Shown piece by piece: positions 55,962 to 64,000 of a stretch of 64,000 nucleotides of DNA (the first letter of the stretch is position 1; each line of letters opens with the position of its first letter). The notes beneath the pieces were generated by a model. That model was not told the origin of the DNA, did not search any database, and saw nothing but the letters and a program-made list of their open reading frames with translations. The stretch is from Sinonovacula constricta. Taxonomy: Eukaryota > Mollusca > Bivalvia > Cardiida > Solecurtidae. The position numbers were made by a program, and so were the translations under genes. The stretch is taken from contig CM017564.1 in assembly GCA_007844125.1 (NCBI GenBank), positions 23,499,688 through 23,563,687 on the forward strand, written 5' to 3'.

Positions 55962-56470
55962 AGTTCCCACATCAGTGAAGATCCCTTATCTTGGCAGCCA
56001 TCTTTGATGTCAACTTCAGGGGATTTTCAGATGAACTGAATAGCAGTGTAAATTGTATTTTCTTGTAGTTTAACTTTTTCATTTGTGGTCCAAAAACTAA
56101 AAGTTATACACAAGTGGGAAGCTCTTGAAATTCATATTTTTCAAAAACAATATTTTTTTAAATTGATAAATGCACAAAAAAATTCACAGAAATAAATAAA
56201 ATTATTGGCCCATCCTTAAACAAAATGTACAGTGTATCTTTTTGGTTGTATTTTTTTTAAACTATCAAATATAGTTTTGATATTTAAAATACTTCATAAA
56301 AACTGTTAAATTTGATATAAAATTTAGTAAAATCGACTGAATAAAAACACAGAGCCTGAGGTGAGTTTAATAACAGCACATATTTCCAGATTTTGGCCTG
56401 CATTAGCTTCTGCCTTCAAAGATTGCTGCCTTAAACTGTCTTGTCAGAACCTATAACACCACACGGAACC
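55962..56470. repeat. ~500-bp segment duplicated from/to intron 13, copy B
   Basis: It runs from GATAGTTCCCACATCAGTGA to CTTAAACTGTCTTGTCAGAA in the same order and orientation as 18490-18995. Confidence 0.8.
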
Positions 56471-56503
56471 TATATTTTGCCTCAAAACTATCCAAAAACT
56501 CCT

Positions 56504-56899
56504 TTATTTGTTGGGAAATGGAGAAGACCTGGTTGACAGCCTGCTCTCTGTTAAGCTTGCCAGACATATCCCAATGTTTCCAGAGCTTCTTAACCAAGTT
56601 TGTGTCTGCCATTCTCTCCACATGACCTTAGAACCATTTAGATGACCACTTCTGACCATGAACTGAACACCTTCCCCTTCACTTTGTAAGGTTGAAGTTT
56701 TTAGTGTGAGAAAAGGTGCCAGTTCATCTAATTTGAAACTCTTACGAATTCTTGTGCTAGCGGCCAAGACAGCTCTGTCTGTGCTTTCCTGCATATGCCT
56801 AGGTAGCTGAACGTGTTCCCTTAGTGGCAGCTTTGTCCTTATATATCCAGAGTCTGACAACTGCCAATAGTGTTTGATACGGAAAGTAGCCCAGTGCAT
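56504..56899 (-). CDS. Unrecognised 131-codon ORF
   Basis: The predicted protein starts MHWATFRIKHYWQL and contains a basic, helical middle (RIRKSFKLDELAPFL). In-frame codons extend upstream without a stop as an Arg/Lys-rich stretch to about 56960. The TAA stop is part of ACAAATAAAGG, which could be a poly(A) signal. Base composition is less AT-rich than the neighbours. It could be an exon, a retroelement fragment or chance. No domain recognised. Confidence 0.25.
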   Translation of the reverse strand: MHWATFRIKHYWQLSDSGYIRTKLPLREHVQLPRHMQESTDRAVLAASTRIRKSFKLDELAPFLTLKTSTLQSEGEGVQFMVRSGHLNGSKVMWREWQTQTWLRSSGNIGICLASLTESRLSTRSSPFPNK

Positions 56900-57169
56900 C
56901 GCTTGTATTTTTAAGACGGTTCCCCTGAGTTGATGCCTCCTTTTTCGCCGGCGTTCAGTTTACTGAATGGATTTATCTTTCGATACTACCTGGGAAATGT
57001 CCAAGTTTAATGGTGTGTACATTATGTAAGAGAAAGGATTACTTCCGGTTGCGTTGTGTTGACACTGGGTCCTTTACTGTCGAGGGACCTCCTTTAATTG
57101 GGTAAAAACCTATTCTGAGACCATCGTCACCACGTTGTCCCCATGTTAAACCCTCCAAGATAACCTCAC

Positions 57170-57890
57170 GGTTAATGTTCTCCCCACCAAAAGATTCTCT
57201 GAAAAATAAAACTCAATAATTTTCTGCTCTCTCCAACAAAGAGTATCTGAAAGGTACACAGCATTAAATTTACCGCTCTCCAACAAAATATTCTCTAAAT
57301 GGTGAAAATCATCAAAGGTATCCATCCGCACAACAAAATAGTCCCTGAAAGGCCAACACCATTACCTTAAATGCTCTTACCAACAAAAGAGTTTCCAAAA
57401 GGAGAAGGAAAAGTAACTGCTCTCCGCAAGAACATATTGTCTAAAAGGTTAAACTCATCAAGTTATTTTTTCCGGAACCCATTAATCTTTGAATAGTGAA
57501 AAGCATTAAATGTGCTACTCTTGCCTACAAGTCTCTTCAAAACATGTAAATCATTAAAGTAAATGCTGTCAGAAACGGAAGAGTCTTTAAGATAAAAGCC
57601 TTTCCAACGAACAAGTACCTAAAAGGTGAAAATAATTATAAAAACAACAACTCTGCTCTCCATAACAAAACAAAAAACATCTCTGAAAATGAACCTCATT
57701 TAGGTCACTGCTTTCATGAATGAAAAGGATGAATAATGTGGAAATCAATGGAGATACTGCTTCTGATCTTAACAAGTAAATCTCTGAAAGGGCAAGACCA
57801 CCATTTTTTACCGCTCTCACCAACAAAGAATCTCCCAATAATTGAAATTCATCAAATTCCTAACATAAGATCATCTAAAAAAAATAGTTT
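57170..57890. repeat. Diverged edge of the 50-bp satellite
   Basis: Irregular ~50-60-bp units contain CTCTCCAACAAA, a short variable stretch, then CTGAAAGGTGAAAA and CATTAAA. They align in layout with the homogeneous array that follows but differ at many positions. Confidence 0.65.
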
Positions 57891-59590
57891 ACGTTTCTCC
57901 ACTCCCCAATATAAGAATCATTTAAAAGGGAATATAGTTTAACTTTCTGCACTTCTCAATTTAAAAAAAAAAACATTTAAAAGTGAAAATAGTTTACGTT
58001 CTCCACTCCCCAACATAAGAACCATCTAAAGATGAAAATAGTTAACCTTTCTGCACTCCCCAATATAAGAGTCATCTAAAGATGAAAATAGTTTACGTTC
58101 TCCACTCCCCAACATAAGAACCATCTAAAGATGAAAATAGTTAACCTTTCTGCACTCCCCAATATAAGAATCATTTAAAGATGAAACTAGTTTACGTTCT
58201 CCACTCCCCAACATAAGAACCATCTAAAGATGAAAATAGTTAACCTTTCTGCACTCCCCAATATAAGAGTCATCTAAAGATGAAAATAGTTTACGTTCTC
58301 CACTCCCCAACATAAGAACCATCTAAAGATGAAAATAGTTTACCTTTCTGCACTCCCCAACATAAGAATCATCTAAAGATGAAAATAGTTTGCCTTTCTG
58401 CACTCCCCAAGATAAGAATCATCTAAAGATGAAAATAGTTTACCTTTCTGCACTCCCCAAGATAAGAATCACCTAAAGATGAAAAAGGTTTACGTTCTCC
58501 AATCCCCAAGATAAGAATCACCTAAAGATGAAAATAGTTTACCTTTCTGCACTCCCCAATATAAGAATCATCTAAAGATAAAAATAGTTTACCTTTCTGC
58601 ACTCCCCAATATAAGAATCATCTAAAGATAAAAATAGTTTACCTTTCTGCACTCCCCAACATAAGAATCATCTAAAGATGAAAATAGTTTACCTTTCTGC
58701 ACTCCCCAACATAAGAATCATCTAAAAATGAAAATATTTTACCTTTCTGCACTCCCCAACTTAAGAATCATCTAAAGATGAAAATAGTTTACCTTTCTGC
58801 ACTCCCCAACATAAGAATCATCTAAAGATGAAAATAGTTTACCTTTCTGCACTCCCCAACATAAGAATCATCTAAAAATGAAAATAGTTTAACTTTCTGC
58901 ACTCCCCAATATAAGAATCATTTAAAAGTGAAAATATTTTACCTTTCTGCACTCCCCAATATAAGAATCATATAAAAGTGAAAATAGTTTACGTTTCTCC
59001 ACTCCCCAACAAAGGAATTAATTAAAAATGAATAATATTTACGTTTATACACTTCCGAACAAAAGAACTATTGAAAAGTGAATCTAGTTTACCTTTCTGC
59101 ACTCCCCAATATAAGAATCATATAAAAGTGAAAATACTTAACCTTTCTGCACTCCCCAATATAAGAATCATCTAAAAATGAAAATAGTTTACCTTTCTGC
59201 ACTCCCCAATATAAGAATCATCTAACTATGAAAATAGTTTACCTTTCTGCACTCCCCAACATAAGAATCATCTAAAGATGAAAATAGTTTACCTTTCTGC
59301 ACTCCCCAATATAAGAATCATTTAAAAGTGAAAATATTTTACCTTTCTGCACTCCCCAATATAAGAATCATATAAAAGTGAAAATAGTTTACGTTTCTCC
59401 ACTCCCCAACAAAGGAATTAATTAAAAATGAATAATATTTACGTTTATACACTCCCGAACAAAAGAACTATTGAAAAGTGAATCTAGTTTACCTTTCTGC
59501 ACTCCCCAATATAAGAATCATATAAAAGTGAAAATACTTAACCTTTCTGCACTCCCCAACAAGAGAATCATCTAAAAGTGAAAATAATAC
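57890..59590. repeat. 50-bp satellite, homogeneous core
   Basis: About 34 copies of GATGAAAATAGTTTACCTTT + CTGCACTCCCCAACATAAGA + ATCATCTAAA. Variants include TTACGTTCTCCA and TATAAAAGTG. Two adjacent odd units (AACAAAGGAATTAATTAAAA, then ACGTTTATACAC) occur at 59001 and again at exactly +400 bp. Confidence 0.96.
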
Positions 59591-59924
59591 AGGGAATGAA
59601 GATACTGCGCTCTATAACGTACGAGTTTCTGACAGGTTAAAACATCAAAATTACTTTCCCGCTTACAAAAGATTTTTTGAACAATGAAAAATCACTTGTG
59701 GTGATAAAAGCAGCACCATTAAATGGCTTTTTAGGGGCGTGTAAATTATATTTTCTTATGTACTGTTTAAGTATTGCATAGAAAAAGCGAGAGATCATTT
59801 TGTTCAATAAATGATTTTGATATTGATCATTTTGTTGAAGTTGTTGTTGTTTGTGATTGGTTGTACCAATGTTGATGTAATATTGTAGTTAGCTATAATG
59901 ACAATCATGATTAATTGGTGATAC

Positions 59925-60575
59925 TATGGTTGATGATGATGAAGATGATAGTGATGGTGATGAGTATGCTGTTGGTAAGGTTGATAATGATTATGTCTTT
60001 GGTTATGTTGTTGCTGATGATGATGGTGATGTTGATTGTGTTCATTATAATGTTGAGAGTGGTGTTTTGATAATGATGAAGATGGCGGAAAGGAAAAAGA
60101 TGTTGATGATTATGTTGATCATTACGTATCGTTGGTTTATGTTACAATAATAATGATTCTATATAGCGATGATAATAATGATAACAAGTGTGGTGGTTAT
60201 GTTAATGCTGCTGCTGGCTATATTGATGTTAAAAGTGTTGTATGTCGATGATGATGATGATAATTATGATGATCGCATCGACGTTGATGATGGTGATCAT
60301 GATGGTGATTATGACGGTGATGATATTGATGATGATGATGATGGTGATTTTGATGATGAAGATGATGATGATGATGATGATGGTAGTGGCAACGAGTATG
60401 GTGATTGTGATCGTGATGATGATTATGATGATGATGATAATGATGATAGCATTGATGACGACGATGATGCTGGCTATGTTGTTGTTAAAAGTGTTGTATG
60501 TCGATGATGATGATGATGATTATAATGATGGCATCGACTTTGATGATTGTGATCATGATGAGGATTACGGTTATG
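59925..60575. repeat. GAT-triplet DNA
   Basis: About 650 bp of imperfect GAT/ATG/GTT triplets. GTGTTGTATGTCGATGATGA occurs twice (60234, 60491), indicating a ~257-bp internal duplication. Asp-rich and Met-rich frames arise here and are probably not genes. Confidence 0.88.
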
Positions 60576-60587
60576 ATACTGCATACT

Positions 60588-60905
60588 GATTGACTGGGCA
60601 GACTGATTGACTGGGCAGACCGATTGACTGGACGGACAGACTGTGCATGCTGATTGACAGGGCAGACTGATTGACTGGGCAGACTGATTGACTGGACGGA
60701 CAGACTGTGCATACTGATTGACTGGGCAGACTGATTGACTGGGCAGACCGATTGACTGGACGGACAGACTGTGCATGCTGATTGACAGGGCAGACTGTTT
60801 GACTGGTCAGACTGATTGACTGGACGGACAGACTGTGCATACTGATTGACTGGGCAGACTGATTGACTGGGCAGACTGATTGACTGGACGGACAGACGAA
60901 CGGAC
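60588..60905. repeat. 17-bp repeat with ~127-bp super-repeat
   Basis: Units of GACTGGGCAGACTGATT alternate with GACTGGACGGACAGACTG and TGCATGCTGATTGACAGG. The word order recurs with a period of about 127 bp. All three minus-strand frames are open through it (Ser/Gln/Val/Cys/Pro). Confidence 0.92.
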
Positions 60906-63200
60906 AAGTACAAACGAGCCCTTTAGTCACTGAGCGACATCGCTGCGCGGCTGTTTCACTTATCTGCATGTCATGTATATTTGCAGTATACAATATCACT
61001 TGAACATCTAGTTAAAATAGATAACAGTATTAATGTTGCGATTTGAAGTAAATAAAGTGTTTGACATCTTGTACATACATTTTTTTTTCTGTTCTCGCTC
61101 TTTTTCCCAAGAATTGCGACTGACCGCAGATAGTCAATGTTATGCAGAGTCAGTTCTTGTGTTTATGAAATTCAGCCTTTATCAACTCAACCGATACCGC
61201 CCAAATACTACCCATTCTTCTGACCATTTTGATGTATCTATTCCAAGAACTGAGCTCTTTGCTTAAAGAATATATTTATTCTTTAAGCAACGAGCTTATC
61301 TCCAATAATGATTTTTGTCTATTTCGCGAAGAAGGCTCTATGACTTACCATTAAAGAGGCGGGGACTTTTGGATTAAAGTGTGAGGCAGGAGTAAAAACC
61401 GATGTAAAATTAAAACCTATTCATATCATATGCATATACAAACGAGACATAAAATAAAAATTGCTACCTAATATTAAGATTTACATTTAATTTAAATGCT
61501 ATCTTTGCCTGGTTCGATAATATTTTTGTGGGTTGGAATGTTCGCCTGGCCCGCCCCACTAAAACCCGTCCAGACCCGGGACGTGTTTACATTCTGTTTC
61601 TGCGAAGAGAGAACAAGAAACTTGTGTTTCATACCATGACATGGAGCATGTATCTCCTGCGATTTTATATCTCCACACATTCCCCTCAACTCTCGTGATA
61701 ACAGACCTCTGGGAGGAAAAATACGCAGATTATGTTCTTTCCAACAACCAGCGGAATTTGTCTCGCACTAGATCGTAAGATTAAAACCTATAGGGGATTC
61801 TGAACACATCGGTTTTTTCCGTCACTTTCCGTAACACTATTAGAACACTGATGCGAACTCTTTCATTGGATCACGAAGATTCCCGATCCTTTAAGTATAC
61901 AAAACACGAGAGAGGTTTTCGTGAGAAACAATCGTGAATGCAGCGTATGGCAAAGATGCTAAAAAGTCCAGAAAAAAAACACGATCGTGGCACTACAATT
62001 CGGATATTATGATTGGGTGGATGTGTAGTGTCGTTGTTAAACAGTGTATTTTTCATGAGTAGTGTTATTTTTTATGAATTAGAACAAACTCTTTGAACTG
62101 ACTACTTCAATTAGAATGTCTGTACGTGTTATATTTGTTCCGTCCATTGTTATATCATCTTTCTTGAACTAATACAATGTGGAATTAATTTATGAAGAAA
62201 AGGTAGATTACATTGATATATCATTACACGTTTCTTTAAATTGTTAACAGCGGTTTAAAAAGAAGTCCAAACATAGGAAATTAATCAAAATTTGTATGTT
62301 ATGTACTTTTGACAGTTTTTTTTTTCTGTTTGTTTTGTTGTTGTTTTCTTTTGTTTTTGTTGTTGTTGTCTGTGATTTGTTTGATTGTTTGTTGTTGTTT
62401 AGGGCTGTTTGTTATTGTTGTTGTTTTCTCGTACTTAAATTAATGGATATTTAGAAAAGCATGCTGTATAAAGATTTCTATGCCAAAAGATAATCTGTTT
62501 TTCTTTTTGCTATTTTCACATCGACTAGGTCTACACAAGCTTTAATTTGTTTTAAACATATTGTAAATACAACATATGCCTATTATGCACGAACCAGAAC
62601 TGTAACGGACGACAGAACTATGTGATGATACTCTCTACAAAATTTTCAACTATAAACTTAATATAAACTGACATGGCCTCTAATTAATTGTGTACTCTAG
62701 TTATCGGTGATCGAATTTAAAAATTGCATCAAACATTTTGCGCTAAACAATTCCAAACAGTTAAATCAATTATTGTTACATGAAAAGAAATCGCGAAATG
62801 ATGTATTTTTATGCGCTTACTCTTTGTTTAAAGAGAAACAAAACACCGCAGTCGACATTACAAACATGTAGGCCTATTTCTAACTGAGCATCGCTGTGCA
62901 AACTATTTTTATTTAAAGAATAGATCGTGTTGTATCATCATCCGGGTAATCCGCACAGACGTCGATATCAATTTAATTTCTTTTATGTTTTTTTATAGAT
63001 TCGAAAAGAATGAACTCTTAAAAATCATTATTTACTCTATATATCAAATTGAAATGAAAGATATATAATAAAAATCGGTATATATTTGAGTTTGATATTT
63101 GACGATTTTAGAAATCTTTCTGAGCATTGCGTTAAAAATCGTTAACATCCTCATTACCACATTTTATTTCAAGAAAATTGTCAAAAATGTCCTATACTTT
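60906..63200. other. Intergenic sequence, no gene supported
   Basis: 61033-61266 is an open frame without recognisable motif. 61500-61950 is less AT-rich (CCCGCCCCACTAAAACCCG) and could be regulatory. 62320-62430 is GTTGTTTT-rich. 62935-62975 is a fragment of repeat R4 (TCATCCGGGTAATCCGCACA). Confidence 0.5.
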
Positions 63201-63228
63201 AATCTACAAAGTTGACTCGCGAAAAGAA

Positions 63229-63283
63229 ACCGGAAGTGGCGTCAAACCACGCGGTGTTGAGATCCAACAATTTACTTCCGGTT
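63229..63283. promoter_or_regulatory. Inverted pair of ETS-type sites
   Basis: ACCGGAAGTG (63229-63238) and ACTTCCGGTT (63274-63283) are two consensus ETS/GABP-type sites in opposite orientation about 36 bp apart, followed by GCGCGCC. They lie about 230 bp upstream of the start codon at 63509 and fit a TATA-less promoter. Confidence 0.5.
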
Positions 63284-63508
63284 ACTGATGCGCGCCTTGG
63301 AGTTAAGTACTAATTACACTAATTGGGGCACATGGGCTACGAGAAAGTAGACCTGCCATATAAGTAAAAGTACAGTAGCGTACTGGCCTTATCGCTAAAA
63401 CTGTGCTTATTATTTATAATTTAAAGATTGTGTTTGCTGAATATGAACAACTGTGGATTTTTTCTTTCTTTAAAGGTTATACTATTACTGTACTGAGGGG
63501 AAAAAAGA

Positions 63509-63563
63509 ATGAAACAGAACGGGTATAATGTCTTCCTTTTGGCAGGATCTTTGCTACAAATTG
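63509..63563 (+). CDS. Probable first coding exon of a new gene, signal-peptide-like
   Basis: ATGAAACAGAACGGGTATAA begins an 18-codon exon ending ATTG|GTAAGTAAC, a consensus donor (phase 1). The peptide MKQNGYNVFLLAGSLLQI has a Lys near the N-terminus and a hydrophobic core, as in a secretory signal sequence. The start has A at -3 and A at +4. A short upstream frame (MNNCGFF...) ends just before it; alternatively CTTTCTTTAAAG|GTTATAC could be an acceptor making this exon 2. The rest of the gene lies outside the window. Confidence 0.5.
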
Positions 63564-63654
63564 GTAAGTAACTTAGTATCTAATGTTTTTCAGCAAAATA
63601 TTTGGTTTTGCTACAAATTGGGAAGTAAATATGAATCTTTGTTTTTTGTTTTTT

Positions 63655-63778
63655 TTTAAATACATCGCAGCGACCAATTATGATCGTTCAGCTATTTAGT
63701 GGAGGAAGACCCCAGACAAATACCTGGGTAGAACCACCGGCGCGCCGCAAGTTAGCGGGAAGACCTTCCAACATTAAG
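63655..63778 (-). mobile_element. S2 SINE fragment
   Basis: AAATACATCGCAGCGACCAA, TTAGTGGAGGAAGACCCCAG and TGGGTAGAACCACCGGCGCG are the reverse complement of the S2 3' half. Confidence 0.72.
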
Positions 63779-64000
63779 ACGAATATCATTTCCTATTTGT
63801 TTGTGAAAAATATTCCATGCTAAGAAAAAGATTTATTAACGAAAAATGGTATAAAAAGCATGTATAAATTTGTTATGTTTCTACAAACGAAAGATCGAAA
63901 TGAACTGATTAAACTGGGAAAATTTCTCAAACACGCCTTTATAATAAGACGAAATGTACTTTGTCGAAACTGTTAGTTGTTCCGCTTATGTATGTATATG

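Noticed and set aside
60169..60999. Asp-rich and Ser/Gln/Pro-rich frames of 100-142 codons
   Set aside because: They are open only because of GAT-triplet and 17-bp repeat DNA; overlapping frames are equally open.

Overview
This is eukaryotic nuclear DNA, AT-rich and crowded with repeats. It is most likely from a mollusc, probably a bivalve. The evidence is short exons with canonical GT..AG introns, several tRNA-derived SINE families, terminal-inverted-repeat elements with TA target duplications, and a dispersed tail containing the string TGTCGGTGTGCCGTAAAAC, which I recall as common in molluscan genomes. No rRNA gene, CRISPR array or bacterial-style operon was seen.

The dominant feature (579-45212, + strand) is one long gene. 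I reconstructed 31 coding exons whose phases all agree. They give the last 1073 residues of a protein whose 5' end lies before the window. The product belongs to the animal 'putative phosphoenolpyruvate synthase' group. Its actual layout is an N-terminal domain with an RDHTFG..DW signature, an ATP-grasp PPDK_N domain, a helical linker domain and a C-terminal phosphohistidine swivelling domain. It stops there and lacks the PEP-binding barrel of true PEP synthase, so it is closer in layout to rifampicin phosphotransferase. Protein residue numbers below count from the first complete codon at 580. The 30 introns hold SINEs, DNA transposons, a LINE remnant, microsatellites and minisatellites, including a 73-bp satellite with higher-order structure just before the exon that carries the catalytic histidine.

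45213-49500 is mostly gene-free: 3' flank, dispersed repeats, a ~53-bp tandem array, a LINE/SINE-type tail and a tRNA-headed SINE. 49500-52010 is a distinct block. On the minus strand a two-exon 77-residue ORF overlaps a 219-residue very basic ORF in a second frame. A perfect CRE lies just upstream, and many TTACGGAA-like motifs in both orientations surround the pair. This looks like a mobile or recently domesticated unit and is the best candidate for something undescribed.

52-57 kb holds more SINEs, a palindromic duplication, a ~500-bp segment also found in intron 13, and a 131-codon minus-strand ORF of unknown meaning. 57.1-59.7 kb is a 50-bp satellite with old, diverged edges and a homogeneous core. 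59.9-60.9 kb is GAT-triplet and 17-bp repeat DNA. At 63.2-63.6 kb an ETS-site pair precedes what looks like the first coding exon of another + strand gene that runs out of the window.
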